Assembly (NCBI GenBank): GCA_017794825.1
Contig: CP051237.1
Coordinates: forward strand, 4,482,501-4,546,500
Length of the DNA: 64,000 bases
Direction: 5' to 3'
Origin: Pararhizobium sp.
GTDB lineage: Bacteria; Pseudomonadota; Alphaproteobacteria; Rhizobiales; Rhizobiaceae
The notes beneath the pieces are model-generated. The model was not told the DNA's origin, did not search any database, and was given only the letters and a program-made list of their open reading frames with translations. Positions within the stretch are counted from its first letter, which is position 1, and every line of letters begins with the position of its first letter. Of this stretch, positions 7,947-17,075 are shown piece by piece. The position numbers and the translations under genes were made by a program.

Positions 7947-8801
7947 ATGGCGAGTTTCATGTCACTCCGCGACGCGGTCGCGGAAAATTTGAAGGATGGC
8001 GACGCCGCCGCATTCGAGGGCTTCACGCACCTCATTCCCCATGCGGCGGCCCATGAGGCCATCCGGCAGAACCGCAAGGACCTGACGCTCATCCGGATGA
8101 CGCCGGATGTCGTCTACGACCAGATGGTCGGCATGGGCATGGTCAGGAAGATGATCTTCTCCTATGCCGGCAATCCGGGCGTCGGTCTGTTGCGCCGTGT
8201 TCGCGATGCGGTGGAAAACCAGTGGCCGCAGCCGCTCGAGATCGAGGAACACAGCCACGCCGCCATGGCGAATGCTTACGAGGCCGGGGCGGCGGGTCTG
8301 CCCTGCGCCATTTTCCGCGGTTATCGCGGCGCCGGCCTTGCGGAGGTCAATCCCAACATCAAGTCGATCACTTGCCCGTTCACCGGCGAGAAGCTGGCGG
8401 CGATCCCGTCGGTGCGACCGGATGTATCGTTCATTCACGCCCAGCGGGCGGACAAGAAAGGCAACGTGCTGATCGAAGGCATCATCGGCATCCAGAAGGA
8501 GGCCGTGCTTGCCGCGAAGCGGTCGGTCGTCACGGTCGAGGAGATCGTCGACGAACTCGACGAGCATCCCAATACGTGCGTCCTGCCGCACTGGACGGTT
8601 TCGGCGATCTGCACCGTTCCGGGCGGCGCCCATCCGTCCTATACGCACGGCTACTATGATCGCGACAATGCCCGCTATATCGAGTGGGACAAGATCGCCG
8701 CCGACCGCGATACGTTCCTGGCCTGGATGAAGGACAACGTGCTCGATTCCAGTCCGGAAGCATTCGCCGACAGGATCAAGGACCTGAGGACAGCAGCATG
8801 A
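7947..8801 (+). CDS. pcaI: 3-oxoadipate CoA-transferase, subunit A
   Basis: The protein has 284 residues of the CoA-transferase family I alpha type. With PcaJ it moves CoA from succinyl-CoA to 3-oxoadipate. The length is that of the longer CatI/glutaconate-CoA-transferase-like class rather than the roughly 230-residue PcaI of Pseudomonas putida. The substrate is therefore assigned mainly from its position between pcaG and pcaJ-pcaF. The ATG at 7947 is preceded by AAAGAGAC. It overlaps pcaJ by four bases (ATGA). Confidence 0.9.
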   Translation: MASFMSLRDAVAENLKDGDAAAFEGFTHLIPHAAAHEAIRQNRKDLTLIRMTPDVVYDQMVGMGMVRKMIFSYAGNPGVGLLRRVRDAVENQWPQPLEIEEHSHAAMANAYEAGAAGLPCAIFRGYRGAGLAEVNPNIKSITCPFTGEKLAAIPSVRPDVSFIHAQRADKKGNVLIEGIIGIQKEAVLAAKRSVVTVEEIVDELDEHPNTCVLPHWTVSAICTVPGGAHPSYTHGYYDRDNARYIEWDKIAADRDTFLAWMKDNVLDSSPEAFADRIKDLRTAA

Positions 8802-9589
8802 GCGAGAACGACTTCACCTCCGACGAGATGATGACCATCGCCGCGTCGCGGGCGCTGGCGAATGACGATGTCTGCTTCGTCGGCATCGGCGCGCCATCGG
8901 CGGCCTGCAACGTGGCGCGTCTCACCCATGCGCCGGATATCACGCTGATCTACGAAAGCGGCACGATCGGCACTGCGCCGGATGTTCTGCCCCTGTCGAT
9001 CGGCGACGGCGAACTGTGCGACACGGCCATCACCACCGTCTCAGTACCAGAGATGTTCCGGTACTGGCTGCAGGGCGGCCGGGTCACCATCGGGTTCCTG
9101 GGCGCCGCCCAGCTCGACAGGTTCGGCAACATCAACACGACAGTGATCGGCGACTACGATCATCCGAAGACGCGGCTGCCGGGCGGCGGCGGCGCGCCAG
9201 AAATCGCGACGTCGTCGCAGCAGGTCTACATCACGATGAAGCAGTCGCTGCGAGGCATGGTCGACAAGATCGATTTCTTCACGTCGTTCGGCCATGGCGA
9301 CGGCGGCGACGCCCGCAAGAAACTCGGTATCGACACTGCCGGACCGACCCTTCTGATCACCGATCTCGCCATCTGGAAGCCGGATCCGGAAACAAAGGAA
9401 TTCACGGTCGTTTCCCTGCATCCGGGAGTCAGCCGGGATCAGGTCCAGGCGACCTGCGGTTGGACGGTCAAGTTCGCCGACGATCTCGAGGTTACGCCGG
9501 CGCCGACCGAACTCGAGCTCAAGACATTGCGGGATCTCAGGGAACGGACCCGGATCGCCCATTCAGGAAAAAAAGAAAAGGCTGCATGA
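8798..9589 (+). CDS. pcaJ: 3-oxoadipate CoA-transferase, subunit B
   Basis: The protein has 263 residues of the CoA-transferase beta type. The catalytic glutamate that forms the enzyme-CoA thioester is the E of LIYESGTIG (about residue 53). It is translationally coupled at both ends: ATGA overlap with pcaI and a four-base overlap with pcaF. It completes the CoA-transfer step of the beta-ketoadipate pathway with PcaI. Confidence 0.9.
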   Translation: MSENDFTSDEMMTIAASRALANDDVCFVGIGAPSAACNVARLTHAPDITLIYESGTIGTAPDVLPLSIGDGELCDTAITTVSVPEMFRYWLQGGRVTIGFLGAAQLDRFGNINTTVIGDYDHPKTRLPGGGGAPEIATSSQQVYITMKQSLRGMVDKIDFFTSFGHGDGGDARKKLGIDTAGPTLLITDLAIWKPDPETKEFTVVSLHPGVSRDQVQATCGWTVKFADDLEVTPAPTELELKTLRDLRERTRIAHSGKKEKAA

Positions 9590-10791
9590 TGAGCGAAGCT
9601 TATATCTGCGACTATATCCGCACACCGATCGGCCGTTTCGGCGGCGCGCTGTCCAGCGTGCGCGCGGACGACCTCGGCGCGGTTCCGCTGAAGGCTCTCA
9701 AGGAACGCAATCCTTCGCTGGATTTCGAGGCGATCGACGAGGTGCTCTATGGCTGCGCCAACCAGGCGGGCGAGGACAATCGCAACGTCGCGCGCATGAG
9801 CCTGCTGCTTGCGGGACTGCCGGAATCGGTGCCGGGCGCCACGATCAACCGGCTGTGCGGATCCGGCATGGACGCGCTCATCACGGCCGCCCGCGCCATC
9901 AAGGCCGGCGAGGCGAACCTTATTATCGCCGGCGGCGTCGAATCCATGTCGCGCGCGCCTTTCGTCATGCCCAAGGCCACGACGGCCTTCTCGCGCAATG
10001 CCGAAATCTACGACACGACCATCGGCTGGCGCTTCGTCAATCCGCTGATGAAGGCGCAATATGGCATCGATTCCATGCCGGAAACGGGCGAGAACGTCGC
10101 CGAGGATTTCAATGTGTCTCGCGTGGATCAGGACGCCTTCGCGCTTCGCTCCCAGGCCAAGGCCGCCGCCGCCCAGGCCAATGGTCGACTGGCGAAGGAG
10201 ATCACCCCCGTCTCGATACCGCAGCGCAAGGGCGACCCGATCGTCGTCGACAGCGACGAGCATCCGCGGGAAACCTCGATGGAGCAGCTGGCGAAGCTCG
10301 GCACGCCGTTCCGCAAGGATGGCACGGTCACGGCCGGAAACGCTTCCGGCGTCAATGACGGCGCGGCGGCGCTCATCGTCGCTTCGGAGGAAGCCGTGAA
10401 GAAATACGGTCTCACACCGATCGCCCGCGTTCTCGGCGGAGCGACCGCCGGCGTTCCGCCGCGGATCATGGGCATCGGTCCTGCGCCGGCGACGAAGAAG
10501 CTCTGCGAAAGGCTGGGCGTCAAGCCGACCGACTTCGACGTCGTGGAACTGAACGAAGCCTTCGCCAGCCAGGGCATTGCGGTCCTGCGCGACCTCGGCA
10601 TCGCCGAGGACGCGGATTTCGTCAACGCCAATGGCGGCGCCATCGCGCTCGGCCATCCGCTCGGCATGTCCGGCGCGCGCATCGCTGGCTCGGCGGCGCT
10701 CGAACTCGGCGTCCGCGGCGGCAAGCTGGCCCTCGCCACCATGTGCATCGGCGTCGGGCAGGGCATCGCCGTGGCGCTTGAGCGGGTGTAA
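9586..10791 (+). CDS. pcaF: 3-oxoadipyl-CoA thiolase
   Basis: The protein has 401 residues (two consecutive ATG codons at 9586 and 9589). It is a thiolase II fold enzyme with the three catalytic sites visible: the nucleophilic Cys in INRLCGSGMDA (about residue 90), the His of GGAIALGHPLGMSGAR, and the Cys of ATMCIGVGQG near the C-terminus. It cleaves 3-oxoadipyl-CoA to succinyl-CoA and acetyl-CoA, ending the pathway. It is the last gene of the rightward unit and converges on the LLM oxidoreductase 35 bp away. No clear T-run terminator is seen between them. Confidence 0.94.
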   Translation: MMSEAYICDYIRTPIGRFGGALSSVRADDLGAVPLKALKERNPSLDFEAIDEVLYGCANQAGEDNRNVARMSLLLAGLPESVPGATINRLCGSGMDALITAARAIKAGEANLIIAGGVESMSRAPFVMPKATTAFSRNAEIYDTTIGWRFVNPLMKAQYGIDSMPETGENVAEDFNVSRVDQDAFALRSQAKAAAAQANGRLAKEITPVSIPQRKGDPIVVDSDEHPRETSMEQLAKLGTPFRKDGTVTAGNASGVNDGAAALIVASEEAVKKYGLTPIARVLGGATAGVPPRIMGIGPAPATKKLCERLGVKPTDFDVVELNEAFASQGIAVLRDLGIAEDADFVNANGGAIALGHPLGMSGARIAGSAALELGVRGGKLALATMCIGVGQGIAVALERV

Positions 10792-10826
10792 CCTCTCCTT
10801 CGCGAAAACCGGCGGGCCGGAAGAGC

Positions 10827-11867
10827 CTACAATACGGTTTCCGCCACCACCGCAAGCGCCTCGGGCTGCTGACAGCCGAGCAGCATGCTCGACACGTGCG
10901 CCTGCTTGCCGGCGCTTTGCCAGCGCTGCAGCCGTTCCCTGATCCGGTCCGCCGGACCCACCAGGTGGCAGGCGTCGATCAGTTCCGCCGGCACCGCGGC
11001 CATCGCCTCGTCCTTGCGGCCGGCGAGATAGAGATCCTGGATCTTTTCCGCCGCTTCCTCGAAGCCAAGTCGCTTGACGTAGTCGTTGTAGAAGTTCTTG
11101 TCCTTCGCGCCCATGCCGCCGATGTAGAGCGCCATGTTTTCTCGAATTGGCGCCATGCAGGCGTCGACATCGTCGCCCATGATCACCGAAACGAAGGGAG
11201 CGATCTCGAACTGCGTGAGATCCTTGCCGTCGCCGGCTTTCGCAAAACCTTTCCTGATCGGCTCGTCGAATACATCAAACTGCTCCGGATCCATCCAGAC
11301 CGGGAAGAAGCCGTCCGCTACCTCGGCGGCGGCTTCAACGCCCCTGGGAGTGATGGTCGCGGCAAAGATCGGGATCTCTTCCTCGCAATGCAGGATGCTT
11401 TTGAGCGGTTTGCCGAGTCCCGTCGCGCCGGGGCCCGTATAAGGCAACTGGTACATTTCCCCGTCGAACGTCACGGGTCCTTCCCGGCGGATGATCTGTT
11501 TCATGATCCGCACATATTCCCTGAGCCGGGTCACCGGCTTGCCGTAAGGAACGCCATGCCATCCTTCCACGACTTGTGGTCCCGAGGCGCCGAGACCGCA
11601 GATGAAACGCCCGCCCGAGAGTTCGGCCAGCGTCATCGCCGTCATGGCCGCTGCGGCCGGCGTGCGGGCCGGCATCTGCATGATGGCGGTGCCGACTTTC
11701 AACCGGGTGGTGTTGGCGAGTATCCAGGCGGCCGGCGTCACCGCGTCCGAGCCATAGGCTTCAGCGGTCCAATAGGAATCGTAACCCAGGCTTTCTGCAT
11801 GTTTGATGAAGTCGATCGGAGTGTTCAGCTTGCGGCCCGAATAGCCGCCAATCAGTCCCAGTTTCAT
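10827..11867 (-). CDS. LLM-class (luciferase-like) flavin-dependent oxidoreductase
   Basis: The protein has 346 residues and a TIM-barrel luciferase-like monooxygenase domain. It opens MKLGLIGGYSG and has the GLGASGPQVVEGWHG segment that binds the flavin phosphate, and the IFAATITPRGVE region typical of F420- or FMN-dependent members. The substrate is unknown. Convergence with pcaF makes a role in aromatic catabolism possible but unproven. It has its own upstream gap of 60 bp to the DUF1194 gene on the same strand, so the two may share a transcript. Confidence 0.8.
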   Translation of the reverse strand: MKLGLIGGYSGRKLNTPIDFIKHAESLGYDSYWTAEAYGSDAVTPAAWILANTTRLKVGTAIMQMPARTPAAAAMTAMTLAELSGGRFICGLGASGPQVVEGWHGVPYGKPVTRLREYVRIMKQIIRREGPVTFDGEMYQLPYTGPGATGLGKPLKSILHCEEEIPIFAATITPRGVEAAAEVADGFFPVWMDPEQFDVFDEPIRKGFAKAGDGKDLTQFEIAPFVSVIMGDDVDACMAPIRENMALYIGGMGAKDKNFYNDYVKRLGFEEAAEKIQDLYLAGRKDEAMAAVPAELIDACHLVGPADRIRERLQRWQSAGKQAHVSSMLLGCQQPEALAVVAETVL

Positions 11868-11927
11868 GTGCCTCCCCCATTTGGTGCGTATGTCCTTGAT
11901 TGTTTTCCATCTTCACGCCTGGAACAA

Positions 11928-12611
11928 TTACTCCGGCGTCAGGCCCGAAATCTCCAGTATCAGTTTCCGCCGGATCGCTTCGGCGAGATCCTCTTCGGTG
12001 GCCGCGCTCACAACGAACGCGCCGTGACCGCCGATGATCCGCTCCTCATAGATTGCGGCCAGGTCGGGAAAGCGGGCCGGTGTGTCGCAGAAGCGACACA
12101 GAATCGGCAACCCGTTGATCGTAATGCCGGCGGCGACGACCTCGTCGCGCGCCGATTCGATGGAAGGACCGGAATAGTTGTTGGGACTGTCGCCCGAGAA
12201 ATCAATGACCTTGCGCCAGCCTTCGAAGTCGTTTTCCTCGATCAGCCGTTTCCCGTCCAGGAGCGCCGCGCCGATTGCATTCTGCCCATAGGCCTGTCTC
12301 GGAGGCGCGAGAAGAGCGTCTGCAAAGGACTGTGCGCTTTCCGCTCCGTCGATCCTTGCCCAGTCGACGACGACGGCCGTGTTCGCCGCCCATTCGACAT
12401 AGGTTACGGCAATCGAGCCGTAGAGTGTGTTTCCGATGACGGACAGGACGCGTGGATCGGTGAGCGCGGCGGCATAGCCTTGCCTCTGAAAGCGGATTTC
12501 AGCATCGGAGATCGAGCCGGACGCATCCGCCAGCAAAACGAGCTCGAGGTCAACCTCCTCGGCCGCAGCCGGCGTAGCAAAAAGCATAAGCAGGAGAATG
12601 AAAGAGCGCAT
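11928..12611 (-). CDS. DUF1194 (von Willebrand A-like) secreted protein
   Basis: The protein has 227 residues with a short signal peptide (cleavage after ATPAAA) and a VWA-like fold with the metal-site motif DASGSIS (about residues 30-36) and a second conserved stretch DFSGDSPNN. This is the DUF1194 family, periplasmic or exported, of unknown function. A pair of Cys (CRFC) could form a disulfide. It lies between the LLM gene and a lytic-transglycosylase-like gene on the same strand. Confidence 0.8.
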   Translation of the reverse strand: MRSFILLLMLFATPAAAEEVDLELVLLADASGSISDAEIRFQRQGYAAALTDPRVLSVIGNTLYGSIAVTYVEWAANTAVVVDWARIDGAESAQSFADALLAPPRQAYGQNAIGAALLDGKRLIEENDFEGWRKVIDFSGDSPNNYSGPSIESARDEVVAAGITINGLPILCRFCDTPARFPDLAAIYEERIIGGHGAFVVSAATEEDLAEAIRRKLILEISGLTPE

Positions 12612-12693
12612 AGCAGGCCAATGACTGTTGGAGCAGATTGGAAAGCTGACCTTTTTATCGCAGCGGCGCAGCGAACAGTCAATCGGGTTCAGT

Positions 12694-13488
12694 TCACGTC
12701 GCCTGCGGACAGGACCCGCTGACGGTCGACGGTTTCTGTCGTCTTTTCAGCATCTTTTGCTCTGCCCACTTCTTCAGATCGGCGATCGTGAAATTTTCGA
12801 GGAAAGGATTGGCGCGGACAATTATTTTGCGTGTCATACGGCCAGTGGCGTCGGCGTTTGCCATGATCTCGGCGGCATCCTCCGCATCCGGCGCGGACAT
12901 GATGGCAACCGCGCCAGCCACACCGGCGAAGTGAGAAAGGTACAGCGTACCGGCGTTGACCGAGATGTCGTGCTTCCGCAGCACCGTGGCGTTCTGATCC
13001 GCATATCGGGCCGCCATTTCCCGGGACAAATCATGATCCCGCCGCAACGCCAGGATTTGCTCCCTGTCCTTGTGTGCGAGATCGGGTCGATGCTTCCGGA
13101 TCAGGCGAAGCCATGTTTCTTCGATAAACTGGGCAGGTCCGGTTGCGGTCGAGCGCTTGTTTTTCAGCGTGGCGCAACCGCTCGATTCTACATGAACGAT
13201 CTGTTCCACGACACTTTGGACCGGTTCCTCACTGCGCAGCACCTGACGAAAGATGTCGGGCGAGCCGTACAGGACACAGGCCCCGATACCGCCTAGCGCA
13301 GTGAGTACCAGGAAATTCCTGGCTGCACCGTCAAGATGTGGACCGGAGCGGTTACGAGGCGACGGCGCGACCAGCATTTCATCCCGGCAGGGAGGTCTGA
13401 TTTCAGATGACTGAACAATGCCCGTATCGCAAATCGCGCCCGATAGAGCCTGCTCCTCTATTGGCTGTTCCATGGTCATGATGGACAT
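12694..13488 (-). CDS. membrane-anchored transglycosylase-like (SLT fold) protein
   Basis: The protein has 264 residues. A long N-terminal cytoplasmic stretch (about 1-57) precedes one hydrophobic helix (FLVLTALGGIGACVLYG). A lysozyme-like domain follows with VHVESSGCATLKN (candidate catalytic Glu) and TGPAQFIEETWLRLI, the pattern of SLT/RlpA-type transglycosylases. It would cut peptidoglycan in the periplasm. The C-terminal 60 residues are basic and helical. The start is the ATG at 13488; ATGs two and four codons on are alternatives. Confidence 0.65.
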   Translation of the reverse strand: MSIMTMEQPIEEQALSGAICDTGIVQSSEIRPPCRDEMLVAPSPRNRSGPHLDGAARNFLVLTALGGIGACVLYGSPDIFRQVLRSEEPVQSVVEQIVHVESSGCATLKNKRSTATGPAQFIEETWLRLIRKHRPDLAHKDREQILALRRDHDLSREMAARYADQNATVLRKHDISVNAGTLYLSHFAGVAGAVAIMSAPDAEDAAEIMANADATGRMTRKIIVRANPFLENFTIADLKKWAEQKMLKRRQKPSTVSGSCPQAT

Positions 13489-13676
13489 GCCTTGCGGAGT
13501 TTACCGGGTACCTCCGCAGGATTGTGCCTAAATGGTTAAAGTGCAGTTAATCCGGTCTGTCCTCACGCATCTCTCAGGGTGCATCCGGATATCGGTGAAC
13601 GCGATAATCTGCAGGGCCGGGTGCAGTCGCTGTCCGGCTTCCAGCCGCGACGATCGCGTCGCTACCGGTCTCCCCG

Positions 13677-15323
13677 TTATTTTTTGCCCACTGGCGTCAG
13701 GCTGTCAAAGGCGGCGCCGGTCGCATCTTCATACTCCTGTTCATCCCAGAATCCGATCAGGATTCCGGATTCAGCCGCTATTTTCTGGCGCGCAAGCACC
13801 TCGGGCGTCGCTGTTATCCGGGTGTGATGGCGCGTTGACCAGTCAAGCAGCGCCGCTTCCATCCGCCGGCGCGCTTCGACGTGTTCGGGCGCTTCCGAGG
13901 CGCCGAAGTCGGTCACCTCGTCGGGATCGGTCTCAAGGTCGAAGAGTATCGGCCGAAACCCCTCGCAACGCACATATTTCCAATGGCCGTCGAAAATCAT
14001 GGTCGTGTGCGCGTCCTCCTGCGGCACGCCAAGCGTGCGGGCCATGTCCGACCAGTGGTAATCGTGCTCGCTGATTGCGTATTTGCGCGAAAATCCGTCG
14101 GCGCCGTGAAGCAGCGGCGTGAGATCGCGGCCCTCGATTACATGTGGTTTCGCCCTGCAGCCGAGGGCGTTCATGAAGGTCGGCGCAAGGTCGATCATCT
14201 CGACGAGCGCGTCGCTCACGCTGCCGCGTGCTGCGTCTGCTTCCGGCCGCGGGTCGGCGACGATCAGCGGAACCTTCACCGCCACCTCGTGGTAGAAGTC
14301 CTTGTCTCCCATCCAGTGGTCGCCCATGTAGTCGCCGTGATCGGACGTCACTGCGATGATCGTGTTGCCAGACAGGCCCTGTTCGTCCATCCAGGTGAAC
14401 AGCCGGCCCAGATTGTCGTCCAGCTGCTTGATGAGTCCCATATAGGCGGGAATGACATGCTCGCGCACATGGTCGCGGGAAAAGCTCCGGCACACCCGGG
14501 CTTCATGGTAGGCACGCAGCAGAGGATGATCCGTGTGGCGTTCGGCCTCGGAGCGAATGGGCGATACGATGTGCTCCTGCCCGTACATGTCATGGTAGGG
14601 CGCCGGCACGATATAGGGCCAGTGCGGCTTGATGTAGGACAGGTGGCACATCCACGGGCGACCGTCCTCTTCGGCCTCTTTCATGAAGTCCATGGCCCGG
14701 TTCGTCATGTAGGCGGTTTCGGAGTGCTCTTCGGGCACGTTGGCCGGCAGGCGCGAGTTTTTCAGAAGCCAGGCGGATAAAAGGTCTCCGGTTTCGTCCT
14801 TTCCGGAATTCGCAAAGTCGCTCCAGGGATTTTCCGAAGAAAAGCCGTGCTGGACCAGATAGTCGTCATAGGCCGACCAATGCTGCCGGGGGCTGTCGGG
14901 ATGCAGGCCGTCGTCTCGCTCGAAAGGTTCGAATCCGCATTCCGACACCCGCACGCCAATCTCGCTTGAAGGGTCTATGCCGAGCCAGGCCATGCCTTCG
15001 GCGTCCGCCGTCATGTGCGTCTTGCCGACCAGGACAGCGCGCGCGCCGGCCTCGCGCAGATGGTCTCCCAACGTGGGTTCGCCGACGCGAAGCGGCATGC
15101 CGTTCCAGGTGGAGCCGTGGCTGCGAACATAGCGCCCCGTATAGGCGGACATGCGGGAAGGGCCGCATACGGGAGATTGCACATAGGCGTTGGTGAACCT
15201 GACCCCGCGCGCCGCCAGCGCGTCGATATGCGGCGTTTGCAGATGCGGGTGGCCGTAACAGCTGAGATAATCGAAACGCAGCTGGTCGGCCATGATCCAC
15301 AAAACATTCGGACGCTTGTTCAC
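13677..15323 (-). CDS. sulfatase-family hydrolase
   Basis: The protein has 548 residues of the alkaline phosphatase/sulfatase superfamily. The metal site starts with WIMADQLRFD, and the modification motif is VCGPSRMSAYTGR (about residues 53-65), where Cys in C-x-P-S-R becomes formylglycine. TSDHGDYMGDHWMGDK supplies the second metal ligands. No signal peptide is seen, so a cytoplasmic enzyme is expected. Substrate may be a sulfate ester or a phosphonate monoester; the sequence does not decide. The start overlaps the stop of the upstream marR gene (ATGA, 15320-15323), so the two are co-translated. Confidence 0.88.
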   Translation of the reverse strand: MNKRPNVLWIMADQLRFDYLSCYGHPHLQTPHIDALAARGVRFTNAYVQSPVCGPSRMSAYTGRYVRSHGSTWNGMPLRVGEPTLGDHLREAGARAVLVGKTHMTADAEGMAWLGIDPSSEIGVRVSECGFEPFERDDGLHPDSPRQHWSAYDDYLVQHGFSSENPWSDFANSGKDETGDLLSAWLLKNSRLPANVPEEHSETAYMTNRAMDFMKEAEEDGRPWMCHLSYIKPHWPYIVPAPYHDMYGQEHIVSPIRSEAERHTDHPLLRAYHEARVCRSFSRDHVREHVIPAYMGLIKQLDDNLGRLFTWMDEQGLSGNTIIAVTSDHGDYMGDHWMGDKDFYHEVAVKVPLIVADPRPEADAARGSVSDALVEMIDLAPTFMNALGCRAKPHVIEGRDLTPLLHGADGFSRKYAISEHDYHWSDMARTLGVPQEDAHTTMIFDGHWKYVRCEGFRPILFDLETDPDEVTDFGASEAPEHVEARRRMEAALLDWSTRHHTRITATPEVLARQKIAAESGILIGFWDEQEYEDATGAAFDSLTPVGKK

Positions 15324-15829
15324 GTATTCAACTCCCCCTCGAGCAATTGCCCGGCTGACATGTGCAGAAATTCATCAAGGCGGTCCGCGAAAGCAATGAA
15401 CGCCCTGATTTCCTCGGCCGTGAACCGCTCGCGCAAGGCGTTGCGGCGGCGCTGCATGATCGGCGCCGCCCGCTCATAAGCTTGCCGGCCGCAATCCGTC
15501 AAGGCGACGATCATCTGCCGCCCGTCATCGGCGTCGCGCGCCAAAGTGATGTAACCCTTGCGGCGCATGTCCGGCAGCGCCCGGCTCAGCAATGAATGGT
15601 CGGAGCGCTGAACATAGGCAAGGTCGCGAATCGACATCGGCCCGGCCTGATACAGATCCCAGAGCGTGCGCCACTCGACGATCGAAAGACCGCCTCCAGC
15701 CTCCAGCAATTTGCGGCCCTGAACGCGGGAAGCGGCGTAGAGGGCCGGCAGCCGGGAAAAGACGTTTGCGTCCAGCGTCTCGCGCCTTTGTTGTATCCGG
15801 GCTGCGTCTGTGCGAGTCGGTTCAACCAT
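15320..15829 (-). CDS. MarR-family transcriptional regulator
   Basis: The protein has 169 residues and a winged helix-turn-helix with GPMSIRDLAYVQRSDHSLLSR (recognition region about 67-87) and wing DADDGRQMIVALT. The ATG at 15829 has GGAGGAACACT directly upstream; the frame is open further up but without a site. It is the first gene of a two-gene unit with the sulfatase and is divergent from the TAXI-TRAP genes, with a palindrome between them. It probably represses both directions until a ligand related to the transported compound binds. Confidence 0.88.
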   Translation of the reverse strand: MVEPTRTDAARIQQRRETLDANVFSRLPALYAASRVQGRKLLEAGGGLSIVEWRTLWDLYQAGPMSIRDLAYVQRSDHSLLSRALPDMRRKGYITLARDADDGRQMIVALTDCGRQAYERAAPIMQRRRNALRERFTAEEIRAFIAFADRLDEFLHMSAGQLLEGELNT

Positions 15830-15878
15830 AGTGTTCCTCCGCGTCAATATTGCCCAAAGAAAAATTCCGTGACAAGTC

Positions 15879-15900
15879 ATATAAATTCTGCGATTTATAT
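15879..15900. promoter_or_regulatory. candidate MarR operator palindrome
   Basis: Perfect 8-bp arms ATATAAAT (15879-15886) and ATTTATAT (15893-15900) are separated by TCTGCG. The palindrome lies between the divergent marR and TAXI-TRAP starts, 50 and 63 bp from them. The size fits MarR-family operators; binding is inferred. Confidence 0.6.
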
Positions 15901-15962
15901 TTAAGCCCTGAAACCGGGGCTCGTGGTGTTGAGGAGCACACGAACTCAAGGGAGGAAACCGA

Positions 15963-17018
15963 ATGATCAAGAGACTTCTTCTTGCAACGGCGGTTGCATT
16001 GATTCCGGCCGCGGCGGCGGCCCAGGCGACGCTGACCGCAGAAACCACGACGCCGGGCTCGACGCCGCATTATATCGACACGACGCTTGCAGCCGTATTG
16101 GACAGCGCAGGCGTGGCGACAATGCAGATCACCGAAGGCGCGACGCTCACCAACTCCGTCCAGGCGGTTGCCGAGGGCAGACTGGACATGGCGCCTGCAC
16201 CGCTGATCCTGCCGTTCCTGCTGTCGAAGGGCATCGGTCCCTACAGCGGCGTCGGTCCGGAAAAGGGCGCTGAACTTGCTGAAAACATCCGCGCGCTTTT
16301 CTTCAATGCCGGCTCGGCGCAGGTTTTCGGCTACTACAACAGCAACCCGGTGGAAGACATCCGCAATCTGGAAGGCTTGCGCATCTGGAACGGGCCGCCG
16401 CGCGGCGCGGCGCTTACGTCGGGACGCGCGATGATCCAGCTGCTGGCCGGCCTCAAGGACGGCGAAGGCTATGAGGGTATTCAGAACGAGTGGCCGGACA
16501 CGGTCTCAACGATAACAGGCGGCGGCGCCGATGCGTGGACGATCCCCGAAGGCCTGCCTTCCGGCCGCCAGATCACGATTGCCGCCGCCGGCGGCATCAC
16601 GCTTCACGATGTGCCTTCGGATCTGCTTGCCAGCGAACTCGGCCAGCAGATCGTCGGGGCTCCCGGCCATGCGCCTTACTCGGTCCCGGTGGAGGTGTTC
16701 CGCAAGGCCTATGAGGGCAATGACATCACCATAGTCACCGACGACGACACGTTCGACAGTTTCGCAACGGCTTTCGGACAGATCGTGCCGGCCACGATGG
16801 ACGAAGAACTCGCCTACAACATCACCAAAGCCTATCTCGAAGGCGAAGAGCGGTTCATGACCAGTTCTCCGCGCGGTCCTCACTCCAAGCTGAGTTTTGG
16901 AGACATCGACGGCAAGAGCCAGGGCGCCTGTGGGGCAGTGCAGATCAAGATGCATCCCGGCGCAATCCGCGCCTTTGAGGAGGCAGGGCACACCGTCGCG
17001 GACTGCCTGAAGCCGTAA
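15963..17018 (+). CDS. TAXI-family TRAP transporter solute-binding protein
   Basis: The protein has 351 residues with a signal peptide cleaved after AAAAAQA (about 22). It belongs to the TAXI type of TRAP receptors, with the typical N-terminal TTTPGSTPHYIDTTLAAVLD and mid-domain GGGADAWTIPEGLPSGRQI. It captures a substrate (often a dicarboxylate or related acid; not identifiable here) in the periplasm for the fused permease that follows 57 bp later. The ribosome site is GGGAGGAAACCG before the ATG. Confidence 0.87.
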   Translation: MIKRLLLATAVALIPAAAAAQATLTAETTTPGSTPHYIDTTLAAVLDSAGVATMQITEGATLTNSVQAVAEGRLDMAPAPLILPFLLSKGIGPYSGVGPEKGAELAENIRALFFNAGSAQVFGYYNSNPVEDIRNLEGLRIWNGPPRGAALTSGRAMIQLLAGLKDGEGYEGIQNEWPDTVSTITGGGADAWTIPEGLPSGRQITIAAAGGITLHDVPSDLLASELGQQIVGAPGHAPYSVPVEVFRKAYEGNDITIVTDDDTFDSFATAFGQIVPATMDEELAYNITKAYLEGEERFMTSSPRGPHSKLSFGDIDGKSQGACGAVQIKMHPGAIRAFEEAGHTVADCLKP

Positions 17019-17034
17019 CGTCCGAAAAACGTCA

Positions 17035-17060
17035 CGGAGCCCGTTCCCGAACGGGCTCCG
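17035..17060 (+). other. intercistronic mRNA hairpin
   Basis: GGAGCCCGTTC (17036-17046) pairs perfectly with GAACGGGCTCC (17049-17059), extended by C17035-G17060. No T-run follows, so it is unlikely to terminate. Sited between the binding-protein and permease genes, it may protect the upstream message and give more receptor than permease. Confidence 0.6.
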
Positions 17061-17075
17061 CAAGGGGCGCGGGCC

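Noticed and set aside
10790..10830. terminator between pcaF and the LLM gene
   Set aside because: The CCGGC/GCCGG stem has a two-base loop and no T-run on either side.
13650..13685. rightward terminator (GCGACG/CGTCGC stem near a T-run)
   Set aside because: The T-run is the end of the sulfatase gene read backwards and lies about 15 bases beyond the stem; no rightward gene ends there.
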